Assembly (NCBI RefSeq): GCF_947488835.1
Contig: NZ_CANLBK010000002.1
Coordinates: 62,001-126,000, forward strand
DNA from: an uncultured Marinobacter sp.
Lineage (GTDB): Bacteria; Pseudomonadota; Gammaproteobacteria; Pseudomonadales; Oleiphilaceae
Length of the DNA stretch: 64,000 nt
Reading direction: 5' to 3'
Shown: piece by piece, positions 56,846-64,000 of the stretch
Layout of the letters: each line of letters begins with the position of its first letter
Numbering within the stretch: the first letter of the stretch is position 1
Notes under the pieces: model-generated
The model's input: only the letters and a program-made list of their open reading frames with translations
Database searches by the model: none
What the model was told of the DNA's origin: nothing
Program-made: the position numbers and the translations under genes

Positions 56846-57733
56846 GTGGCTGAAGAGCTGAAGGCGGGTGCAATGCAGATGTTTACCGACATAGCATGGG
56901 GGCAGTGGATTAGCTCCGGCTTTATATTGGTGTTAGGTATTGTTCTGGCATCACTGGCAGCGCGGAGTGTGTCTCGCGTGATGTCCAGGCGCAGTTCCAG
57001 ACACCACACGGTTATGATTCGACGGTTGGTATTTTACGTCATCTTTCTATTGTTTGGTGTGGCTGCGCTCCGGGAAGCCGGGTTTTCGCTGGACGTGGTG
57101 TTGGGGGCGGCCGGTATTCTGACGGTGGCCATTGGTTTTGCGTCACAGACGTCCGCATCAAATATGATCAGCGGGCTATTTCTGCTTGTGGAAAAGCCCT
57201 TTGAAATTGGCGATGTCATTGAAGTGGAAAAGACTACGGGTGAAGTGGTGGGAATCGACATGCTCAGTGTGAAGCTGCGCACCCGGGATAACCTCTATGT
57301 ACGCATTCCCAATGAAACCCTGATCAAAACACCGGTTGTTAACCGCTCACGTTTTCCTATCCGAAGAATCGACCTTCAGGTGGGTATTGCCTATGCTGAA
57401 GATGCAGAGAAAGTGGAAAAACTACTGTTGGACCTGGCAGAAAAGAACCCTGCCTGCCTGGAAGAGCCCAAAGCATTTGTGCTGGTTACAGCATTTGGCC
57501 CTTCCTCGGTGGATTTACAGTTCTCCTTCTGGGTACCGAAAGACAAGGTGTTGGAAGGCAAAAGCGGTATGCTCGTTGCTGTAAAGAAAGCTCTGGATAA
57601 GGCGGACATTGAGATACCGTTCCCCCATACCAGTATTTATGCTGGCAGCCACTCCGAGCCGTTCCGGGTGCAATTGATGGCGCCTGAAAAAGTCACTGAA
57701 AAGGAAGAGTTGAATGTCCAAAAAGACAGTTGA
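56846..57733 (+). CDS. MscS-family mechanosensitive channel
   Basis: Pressure-gated channel that releases solutes in hypo-osmotic shock. It has 295 aa: three membrane segments (about 18-38, 57-75 and the pore helix VVLGAAGILTVAIGFASQTSASNMISGLFLL, about 88-118), then the beta domain (GDVIEVEKTTGEVVGIDMLSVKLRTRDN, with PNETLI) and the mixed C-terminal domain. Starts at GTG 56846. The end overlaps the next gene by 20 bases, showing tight coupling to the RimB/RimK genes. Confidence 0.92.
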   Translation: MAEELKAGAMQMFTDIAWGQWISSGFILVLGIVLASLAARSVSRVMSRRSSRHHTVMIRRLVFYVIFLLFGVAALREAGFSLDVVLGAAGILTVAIGFASQTSASNMISGLFLLVEKPFEIGDVIEVEKTTGEVVGIDMLSVKLRTRDNLYVRIPNETLIKTPVVNRSRFPIRRIDLQVGIAYAEDAEKVEKLLLDLAEKNPACLEEPKAFVLVTAFGPSSVDLQFSFWVPKDKVLEGKSGMLVAVKKALDKADIEIPFPHTSIYAGSHSEPFRVQLMAPEKVTEKEELNVQKDS

Positions 57734-58211
57734 AGCCCTCAAGACCGTGGAGCCGATACCTGCTGACAATAAAATCAGCCTGGGCTGGCGAGAATGGGCG
57801 GCGCTACCTGATCTGGATATTAACCGCATCAAAGCAAAAGTGGATTCCGGGGCGCGCACCTCGTGCTTGCATACTTTTCGGACGGAGCCCTATACACAGG
57901 ATGGTGAGCGTCGAGTTCGGTTCTGGGTTCACCCGGTTCAGAACGATATGCATCAGGTTGTGGAGTGCGATGCTCGTGTGCTTGATGAGCGTGAAGTAAC
58001 GGATTCCGGCGGCCACAAAGAATTGCGACTGGTGATTGAAACCACATTGGTGATTGGCGGCCAAAGTTGGCCCGTTGAGATGACGCTAACGAACCGCGAT
58101 AGCATGCGGTTTCGTATGCTGATTGGGCGCACCGCGATGGAGGGCCGTTCCATGATATTTCCCGAAGCTTCCTATCTCGCCGGGGAACCGGCTATAAGGC
58201 CTAAAACATGA
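57714..58211 (+). CDS. rimB: RimB-type retropepsin-like protease (PF05618)
   Basis: A 165-aa protein of the family once named ATP-dependent zinc protease, now described as retropepsin-like. The active-site motif is DSGARTS (Asp44), followed by VHPVQ and the terminal [15 protein letters not shown] loop. In Pseudomonas RimB controls glutamate addition by RimK. The start lies inside mscS, and its stop overlaps the rimK ATG (ATGA), so expression of the three is linked. Confidence 0.85.
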   Translation: MSKKTVEALKTVEPIPADNKISLGWREWAALPDLDINRIKAKVDSGARTSCLHTFRTEPYTQDGERRVRFWVHPVQNDMHQVVECDARVLDEREVTDSGGHKELRLVIETTLVIGGQSWPVEMTLTNRDSMRFRMLIGRTAMEGRSMIFPEASYLAGEPAIRPKT

Positions 58212-59113
58212 AAATTGCAGTTCTGTCCCGTAACCGGCATTTGTATTCAACCCGACGTCTGGTGGAAGAAGGGGTTAATCGAGGTCATGAAGTGAAGGTA
58301 ATTGATTGCCTGCATTGCTCCATGAACATCACATCCGCCAACCCGAAAATTCATTATCACGAAGAGGTTCTGGAGAATTTCGACGTGATCATTCCCCGTA
58401 TCGGGGCGTCCGTTACTTTCTATGGCACAGCGGTTCTACGCCAGTTTGAAATGATGGGAACCTTCCCGGTAAACGAGTCTGTTGCCATCACTCGTTCACG
58501 GGATAAGCTGCGCTCCCTGCAGCTACTTGCTCGTAAAGGCGTGGGCATGCCGGTAACCGGCTTCGCCAACAAGCCGGATAACGTGCCCGAGCTGCTTAAA
58601 ATGGTGGGCGGTGCGCCTGTGGTGATCAAGCTTTTGCAGGGTACCCAGGGCATTGGTGTTGTGCTGGCGGAAACCCGCACAGCCGCAGAAAGCGTGATTG
58701 AAGCGTTCATGGGGCTAAAAGCCGACATTCTTGTGCAAGAATTCATCAAAGAAGCCGGCGGTGCGGATATTCGCTGCTTCGTGATTGGCGATAAAGTCAT
58801 TGCTGCTATGAAGCGACAGGGTGCCGAGGGCGAGTTCCGTTCCAATTTGCACCGTGGCGGTAGCGCGTCACTGGTTCGTATCACGCCGGAAGAGCGCAAA
58901 ACGGCCATTACGGCAGCAAAAGCCATGGGCCTGAACGTGGCGGGGGTGGATTTGCTGCGCTCAAGCCGTGGGCCGCTGGTGATGGAGGTCAATTCCTCGC
59001 CGGGATTGGAGGGCATAGAGAACGCCACCGGCAAAAACGTAGCGGGCATGATTTTGAACTGGATTGAAAAAAATCACGCGCCCTGGCGCACCAAAACCAA
59101 AGGCAGAGGATAA
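58208..59113 (+). CDS. rimK: RimK-type alpha-L-glutamate ligase
   Basis: ATP-grasp enzyme that adds glutamates to the C-terminus of ribosomal protein S6 in E. coli and Pseudomonas. 301 aa is the E. coli size. Visible blocks are [56 protein letters not shown] (ATP-binding loop) and [17 protein letters not shown] (metal and catalytic residues). rpsF is 30 kb away in the window. No RimA phosphodiesterase gene is present. Confidence 0.93.
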   Translation: MKIAVLSRNRHLYSTRRLVEEGVNRGHEVKVIDCLHCSMNITSANPKIHYHEEVLENFDVIIPRIGASVTFYGTAVLRQFEMMGTFPVNESVAITRSRDKLRSLQLLARKGVGMPVTGFANKPDNVPELLKMVGGAPVVIKLLQGTQGIGVVLAETRTAAESVIEAFMGLKADILVQEFIKEAGGADIRCFVIGDKVIAAMKRQGAEGEFRSNLHRGGSASLVRITPEERKTAITAAKAMGLNVAGVDLLRSSRGPLVMEVNSSPGLEGIENATGKNVAGMILNWIEKNHAPWRTKTKGRG

Positions 59114-59116
59114 TCG

Positions 59117-60181
59117 ATGGCGCGCGCGCCCTTTGAGATGGCTGGAGTGCAAGTAAAACCTGGTACCCGGCAACAAGTAGAAATTCCAATTGCGAAGTTG
59201 TATACCCACACGCCGCTGCACATACCGGTGGAAATTGTGCACGGGCGCCGCGATGGCCCGGTACTGATGGTGTGTGGAGCCATACACGGCGATGAAATCG
59301 CGGGTGTGGAAATTGTGCGCCGTGTGCTCACCAATTCAGCGCTTCGTAATCTGCGGGGTACCCTGATAGCGGTGCCCATCGTGAACATTTTTGGATTTGT
59401 GCACCGCACGCGGTATCTGCCAGACAGGCGCGACCTGAACCGCTGCTTTCCTGGCAGCGAAAGAGGCTCTCTCGGTGGCCGTATTGCTTACCTGCTGCGC
59501 ACCCAGATTATGGAGCATGTAACGCACATCATCGATTTGCACACGGGCGCTATTCACCGGTTCAACCTGCCGCAGGTTCGGGCTGAGCTGAAGAATCCCG
59601 AAACCGCGCGCATGGCTGAAGCATTTGCCGCACCGGTGATTATTAATGCAGGCCTGCGGGATGGCAGTCTGCGAGCCTATGCGGATTCGTTGGACATACC
59701 CGTCATCACCTACGAAGGTGGTGAGGCTTTGCGATTTGACGATGTGGTTATCGGTAGTGGCGTAAAAGGCGTGATGCGAGTGATGCGCGAGCTGGAAATG
59801 GTTCCGCCACGGAAGGGACGCGCAACATCGAAAAAGCGTTCTGAAATTGCAGCCAACTCTCAGTGGGTGAGGGCAGAGATTGATGGCATCATGCGGCCGG
59901 TCGCCAAACTTGGGCAGAAGGTACGCAAAGGCCAGAAGCTGGCCATGGTGGCAGATCCTTTCGGCGAATCCGAAACGGCGATTGTGTCACCTTGCTCGGG
60001 AATTGTTATTTGCGTGAATAACCTGCCGCTGGTTAACGAAGGCGAAGCCATCTATCACATAGCTCGATTCGATGAGCTTAACGAAGCAGAAAAAGCCATG
60101 GATTACTTTCGCAGCTCCTTTGAAACAGAGGTGAGCGAAGCAGTTGTGCCCATGCACCCTTGGGATGAACTTCAGAAATAA
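59117..60181 (+). CDS. Succinylglutamate desuccinylase/aspartoacylase family zinc hydrolase
   Basis: Carboxypeptidase-fold enzyme that removes acyl groups from amino acids. 354 aa; zinc ligands His57 and Glu60 in AIHGDEIAG and His142 in IDLHTGAIH, with the Arg pair in DRRDLNRCFPGS. The last ~90 residues (about 250-345) look like a biotinyl/lipoyl-type beta domain (PVAKLGQKVRKGQKLAMV). It is not AstE of arginine catabolism, since no ast genes are near; substrate unknown. It starts three bases after rimK. Confidence 0.85.
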   Translation: MARAPFEMAGVQVKPGTRQQVEIPIAKLYTHTPLHIPVEIVHGRRDGPVLMVCGAIHGDEIAGVEIVRRVLTNSALRNLRGTLIAVPIVNIFGFVHRTRYLPDRRDLNRCFPGSERGSLGGRIAYLLRTQIMEHVTHIIDLHTGAIHRFNLPQVRAELKNPETARMAEAFAAPVIINAGLRDGSLRAYADSLDIPVITYEGGEALRFDDVVIGSGVKGVMRVMRELEMVPPRKGRATSKKRSEIAANSQWVRAEIDGIMRPVAKLGQKVRKGQKLAMVADPFGESETAIVSPCSGIVICVNNLPLVNEGEAIYHIARFDELNEAEKAMDYFRSSFETEVSEAVVPMHPWDELQK

Positions 60182-60196
60182 ACCACAGGAGCCGCC

Positions 60197-60622
60197 ATGA
60201 TCTGGGATCAGACATTCGTTGACCTGGCACCCTTGCCAAGGGGATTTCATCTGGTAACCAATGAAATTCTCGCTCAGGCGCCAGACATGACCAACTGCGA
60301 AGTGGGGCTGCTGCATCTGTTTATTCAGCACACCTCCGCATCGCTGGCGGTGAACGAAAACGCTGACCCGGATGTACGTGGCGATCTGGAACGCCACTTC
60401 AATGTGATGGTGCCTGAAAGGGCGCCGCACTATGAACATGTGCTGGAAGGGCCGGACGACATGCCGGCCCATATCAAGAACATTCTTATCGGCCCATCAC
60501 TTACTCTGCCTGTGAATCATGGGCGTTTGGCTCTCGGCACTTGGCAGGGCTTGTACCTCTGCGAGCACAGGGATAGCGCCGGTAGCCGGCGGATTGTGGC
60601 CACTTTGCAGGGGCGCTGGTGA
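60197..60622 (+). CDS. yjbQ: YjbQ family protein (UPF0047)
   Basis: A 141-aa protein of the YjbQ family. Signature blocks are LFIQHTSASLAVNENADPDVRGD and GRLALGTWQGLYLCEHRDSAGSR, with His residues placed for metal binding. Some members show weak thiamine-phosphate synthase activity; the true role is open. It follows the aspartoacylase-like gene after 15 bases and closes the six-gene run. Confidence 0.9.
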   Translation: MIWDQTFVDLAPLPRGFHLVTNEILAQAPDMTNCEVGLLHLFIQHTSASLAVNENADPDVRGDLERHFNVMVPERAPHYEHVLEGPDDMPAHIKNILIGPSLTLPVNHGRLALGTWQGLYLCEHRDSAGSRRIVATLQGRW

Positions 60623-60652
60623 GTGCGGCCATTTTTTAAGCCTGCACCCGCT

Positions 60653-61564
60653 TTACGCCTCCTGATCCCAGTAGGGCTTGTTCCCAAAACGCTCGGACAA
60701 CAAATCAACCAGCAACCGAACCTTTGTCGACAAATGCCGGTGGCGGGGGTACAGAACGCTAAGCTCAATATCGGTGGGCGGATAGTCAGCCAGAATCGTG
60801 CGTAATTGACCGGATTTCAGGGCTTCGCCGACGATAAACGTCGGCAGCATTGCAATGCCCAGGTGGTTGATCGCTGCATCGTACAGAGGTTCGGCATTGT
60901 TGGCCCACATAACACACTGGATCGCGACGGTCTGTTCACCCGTTGGACCGCGTAAACGCCACTTGTTTCCAGAGCCCAGATACCCATAGTGCAAGCAGCG
61001 GTGCCCGATCAGGTCGGCAGGAACCGCAGGCTCCCCCCACTTCTCAAGATAATCCGGCGAAGCACAGAGCACGCGCCGGGCAGTTGTCAGCTCCCGGGTT
61101 ACAAGGCTGGTGGTCGCTTGCGATGCGCCAACGCGCACAGTTACATCGAAGCCTTCTTCAACGGCATTCACAAACCGGTCATTAAGCACTAGTTCCACAT
61201 GGACATCTGGGTACAACGCCATGTATTCAGCGAGCACCTTGGCTAAATGAAGGGTGCCAAAAGACATGGGCGCGTTGACCCGGAGGTTGCCTGCGGGCTT
61301 GCTTTGCGAGGTTGTGATGGCCGATGTAGCTTCATCCAACTCACTTAGGATGTGAATGCAGCGCTCATAGAACGCGAGCCCCGTGTCCGTCGGCGTTACC
61401 TGGCGTGTGCTGCGTTGAAGTAATTGCACCCCAAGTTCTTGCTCCAGATTGATGACAGTCTTGTTGACCACCGATCGAGACAAACCCATCTCCCGCGCGG
61501 CCGCAGCAAAGCCACCCGATTTGACGACTTGAGTAAAGGCGCGGATGCCCGCGAAATAATCCAT
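60653..61564 (-). CDS. LysR-family transcription regulator
   Basis: A 303-aa regulator with N-terminal winged helix-turn-helix (residues 3-62, [36 protein letters not shown]) and a two-lobe ligand domain (about 90-295), of the CrgA/YafC-like subgroup. It is divergent from the GST gene, with a 206-base gap, the usual position for the target of a LysR protein. Ligand unknown. Confidence 0.92.
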   Translation of the reverse strand: MDYFAGIRAFTQVVKSGGFAAAAREMGLSRSVVNKTVINLEQELGVQLLQRSTRQVTPTDTGLAFYERCIHILSELDEATSAITTSQSKPAGNLRVNAPMSFGTLHLAKVLAEYMALYPDVHVELVLNDRFVNAVEEGFDVTVRVGASQATTSLVTRELTTARRVLCASPDYLEKWGEPAVPADLIGHRCLHYGYLGSGNKWRLRGPTGEQTVAIQCVMWANNAEPLYDAAINHLGIAMLPTFIVGEALKSGQLRTILADYPPTDIELSVLYPRHRHLSTKVRLLVDLLSERFGNKPYWDQEA

Positions 61565-61690
61565 GCTTCACCTCTGTTGGACACGTCTCGCCGGCAATCG
61601 GCTGCCGAACCCGATAGGTTTCAGAATTAACCTGTCATTACCTGAACCTTACTATTTCTCAACGCCGATCGCTTCAAAAGCTGTTTTAAC

Positions 61691-61696
61691 TATAGT
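61691..61696 (+). promoter_or_regulatory. Candidate -10 of the GST gene
   Basis: TATAGT, 75 bases before the GST start, without a good -35 at 17 bases, as often seen for LysR-activated promoters. No clear T-N11-A operator stands out. Confidence 0.3.
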
Positions 61697-61770
61697 GAAG
61701 TAGGGGCGGACAAACCCGATGACCCTAACGTTCAAGGACGCCCCTTAACCGTTGCCAAGGAGATTCGAAA

Positions 61771-62397
61771 ATGCCAACTCTTTACACCATGCCTGGTACC
61801 TGCTCGCTCGCACCCAATATTGCGGTCGCCTGGCTCGATGCGCCTGTCGAAATCCATAACATTGCCTACGGTGATCACAAGAAGGAGAGCTATCTCAAGA
61901 TTAATCCTAAAGGCAAAGTTCCGGCTTTACGCTTTGAGGATGGTGATACCTTAACGGAAGCGTCTGCAATCCTGTCGTGGTTGGGGGCTGCCTACGGTAC
62001 TGACGCCTATGCACGCAACACGGTTCTCGGTCGTAAAGAGGCCGAAGCATTGTCTTACATGACGTCGGAGGTTCATGCAGCCTATGGCGGCCATTTTGGC
62101 CCTGGCAACTTCGCCGATAGTGACGCTGCCCAGGATGAAGTCAAGCGTAAAACCTATGAGAATCTCAATGGGCATTACAAGCTATTGGACGAGCACCTGA
62201 AGGCTAACGGCGGCGAATGGTATCTTGGCAAGCGCTCATTTGCCGACGCATTTCTGTATGTGCTGACCCGATGGCTGGAGCAGACGCCACTTTCCATCGA
62301 TGACTATTCGGCACTTAAAAAATTCCGTGCGCACATGGAAGCCGACGAAGGCGTGCAGAAGGCACTTAAACGCCAGGATATGGAGCCTATCGGCTAA
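61771..62397 (+). CDS. Glutathione S-transferase, beta-like
   Basis: A 208-aa cytosolic GST: N-terminal thioredoxin fold (MPTLYTMPGTCSLAPNIAVAW, with the Cys/Ser pair of beta-class enzymes at about 11-12, and NPKGKVPAL with the cis-Pro) and a C-terminal helical domain. AAGGAG lies upstream. It probably conjugates or reduces electrophiles; inducer would be sensed by the divergent LysR protein. A palindrome lies 66 bases downstream. Confidence 0.92.
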   Translation: MPTLYTMPGTCSLAPNIAVAWLDAPVEIHNIAYGDHKKESYLKINPKGKVPALRFEDGDTLTEASAILSWLGAAYGTDAYARNTVLGRKEAEALSYMTSEVHAAYGGHFGPGNFADSDAAQDEVKRKTYENLNGHYKLLDEHLKANGGEWYLGKRSFADAFLYVLTRWLEQTPLSIDDYSALKKFRAHMEADEGVQKALKRQDMEPIG

Positions 62398-62462
62398 TAG
62401 GCAAGGTTCCCCGCCGAGCGTTGGTTGCGAATTGACACCCCTGAAATCAATGATAGGTCACC

Positions 62463-62491
62463 CACACTGTCGCTAATTAAGCGACAGTGTG
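62463..62491. terminator. Perfect 12-bp inverted repeat after gst
   Basis: CACACTGTCGCT (62463-62474) and AGCGACAGTGTG (62480-62491) with a five-base AATTA loop. No T tract follows, so it could be a terminator of gst or an operator for the next gene. The rest of 62398-62759, a gene-free stretch of about 360 bases, shows AT-rich sequence and no RNA gene that I can recognise. Confidence 0.55.
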
Positions 62492-62759
62492 TCATCGAAT
62501 GACTATGTTGTACCAATAAAAAGACCAAGCTAGAGTGGTTTCATTATTTCGAATGGTTTTCGTTTCGTGACTCTCAGTCGTAAAAGTTCAGAGCAAAAAT
62601 ACAGGTTTTTCACTTTTTCACCTAAGCTGAATAGTTAGCGATTGCAACAACACCAATAAAGACTCCACCCGAATTCACAGCCAAGCGGGCCTTAACCCGG
62701 AAAGAGAGAAAAAGAAGCTATCCCAGGGTCGGAGTAATCCAACCACACGGGGAGACACT

Positions 62760-64000
62760 ATGCGTAAGAATACCAAACTGCCCATTTGCATTGCAGCAGC
62801 TGCAATCACCACCGCGGGCTTTGTGAGCGCGGTACAGGCAGAGAACATCGTTCTGCATAACGGCAAGGTTGCCGTCTCCGGAGAAGAGGGGACTTACAGT
62901 TTTGCTGAAGCCGTGGCGATTGCCGATGGCCGAATAGAAGCAGTCGGTAAGAGTAAAGAATTGCTGGAAGATGCGAAGGATTCGACCCGGGTTATTGATT
63001 TGCAGGGCCGTACCGTTATTCCAGGCCTTAACGACTCCCACACCCATGCGGTGCGTGGTGGGCGATTCTACAACCTGGAACTGCGCTGGGATGGCGTAGG
63101 CAGTTTGGAGAAGGCCGTTTTCATGGTTAGTGAACAAGCCGAGCGCACACCAGAGGGTGAGTGGGTAAGGGTGATCGGCGGTTGGTCGCCGTACCAGTTC
63201 AAAGAAGACCGCATGCCGACTCCGGCCGAGTTGACCAAAGCTGCACCCAATACGCCGGTATTTGTACTTTACCTTTATAGCCGAGGTTTTTTGAACGCCG
63301 CTGCCGTTGAAAAGCTGGGCATCACTGAAAACACCCAGGCACCCACGGGTGGGCGCTATGAGTTGACAGACGACGGCGGAGCCATCCTGTGGGCTGAGCC
63401 TAACCCTACAATCCTGTATCAGACCATTGGTGCCTTGCCGGGCCTATCGGAAGAGAACCAGGTCAACTCGACCAAGCATTTTTATCGCGAGCTTAACCGC
63501 TTCGGCCTGACCAGCGTGATTGACGCCGGTGGCGGCGGGCATATTTTTCCGGATGATTACTCAGGTACTCAAACGTTATCGGAGCAGGGCGCTATGCCGC
63601 TTCGTGTGTCCTATTACCTGTTTCCGCAAAGCCCGGAAAAAGAATTAGCCACCTTCCGCTACTGGACCCGAAATTTCGAACAAGGCGAAAACCAGGCCCA
63701 CATCCATGGCGGCTATGAGCTTCAGGGCGGCGGTGAATTCCTCACCTGGAATGCCGGCGACTTCGAAAACTTCACGGCTGAACGGCCAGAGATTCTGAGC
63801 AAGCCTTACATGCGCCAGGAGCTGTACGAGGTAACCGAATATCTGGCCGAGCGCGAATGGCCCATACGCATACACGCCACATACGACCAGAGCGTAACCA
63901 AGATTCTGGATATCTGGGAAAAGGTCGATGAGGAGCATTCGTTTGATGACCTGCGCTGCATTCTCGACCACGTAGAAACCATCAGCGACAGCAACATCGA
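62760..64000 (+). CDS. YtcJ-like amidohydrolase, 3' end missing
   Basis: Exported metal-dependent hydrolase of the amidohydrolase-3 family. ATG 62760 has GGGGAG upstream. The frame is open to the window edge, so 413 codons are visible of an expected 570-650. Signal peptide to about residue 27 (ITTAGFVSAVQA). The metal motif is SHTHAVRGG with His94 and His96, preceded by VIDLQGRTVIPGLND. The further blocks IIGGWSPYQF-like and IRIHATYDQS fit YtcJ. Substrate is unknown, as for most of the family. Confidence 0.88.
   Translation, partial: MRKNTKLPICIAAAAITTAGFVSAVQAENIVLHNGKVAVSGEEGTYSFAEAVAIADGRIEAVGKSKELLEDAKDSTRVIDLQGRTVIPGLNDSHTHAVRGGRFYNLELRWDGVGSLEKAVFMVSEQAERTPEGEWVRVIGGWSPYQFKEDRMPTPAELTKAAPNTPVFVLYLYSRGFLNAAAVEKLGITENTQAPTGGRYELTDDGGAILWAEPNPTILYQTIGALPGLSEENQVNSTKHFYRELNRFGLTSVIDAGGGGHIFPDDYSGTQTLSEQGAMPLRVSYYLFPQSPEKELATFRYWTRNFEQGENQAHIHGGYELQGGGEFLTWNAGDFENFTAERPEILSKPYMRQELYEVTEYLAEREWPIRIHATYDQSVTKILDIWEKVDEEHSFDDLRCILDHVETISDSNI

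Noticed and set aside
59117..60181. AstE of arginine succinyltransferase catabolism
   Set aside because: No astA, astB, astC or astD gene nearby, and a C-terminal biotinyl-like domain is not part of AstE; family-level naming is safer.

Overview
The window is ordinary chromosome from a gammaproteobacterium. Gene content and gene order resemble the Pseudomonas/Marinobacter group: proA-nadD-rsfS-rlmH-mrdA-mrdB-rlpA-dacA-ybeD-lipB, rpsF-rpsR-DUF2232-rplI-dnaB-alr, lolB-ispE-tRNA-Gln-prs-rplY-pth-ychF, and hemA-prfA-prmC-moeB. A marine Marinobacter-like organism is my best guess, but that is inference because no rRNA or species marker lies in the window. Coding density is very high. I see no CRISPR array, prophage, transposase or integrase.

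Layout. 1-9014: proline/NAD synthesis, ribosome factors, the cell elongation penicillin-binding block and lipoate transfer. 8993-12763: a membrane diguanylate cyclase behind an FNR-like site, an ABC1 kinase, a YqaA membrane protein and a glutaredoxin. 12791-17580: PPi-type phosphofructokinase, murein recycling ligase Mpl, UbiX and an acyl-CoA dehydrogenase. 17668-24489: an accessory stretch with a 630-residue unknown lipoprotein, a secreted arylsulfatase and a divergent eight-heme TPR cytochrome. 24689-33307: tRNA-Leu, RNase R, RlmB, the S6/S18/L9 cluster, DnaB and alanine racemase. 33313-41573: a mixed region with an FNR/Anr regulator (perfect FNR box at its own promoter), the GTPase RbgA, a Spy-like chaperone, a small outer membrane protein, LipA, MetY, two small drug exporters (SMR and PACE) and tRNA-Met. 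41839-50007: a stress-type NTF2 protein, a pseudouridine synthase and the minus-strand lolB-to-ychF block. 50255-55855: haem and release-factor genes, MoeB, a 194-bp structured repeat and a photolyase. 56012-60622: a tight six-gene run DUF432-like/MscS/RimB/RimK/aspartoacylase-like/YjbQ. 60653-64000: LysR with divergent GST, then a truncated YtcJ-like amidohydrolase.

How the genes work together. Most are housekeeping operons for envelope growth, translation and cofactor synthesis. Two blocks stand out as possible less-described systems: the RimK module built around a mechanosensitive channel (56.0-60.6 kb), and the divergent arylsulfatase/octahaem-TPR-cytochrome pair with a palindrome between the two genes (19.6-24.5 kb). 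An FNR-type regulator and two FNR-type sites, both overlapping promoters, suggest an oxygen-linked control layer that may include c-di-GMP.
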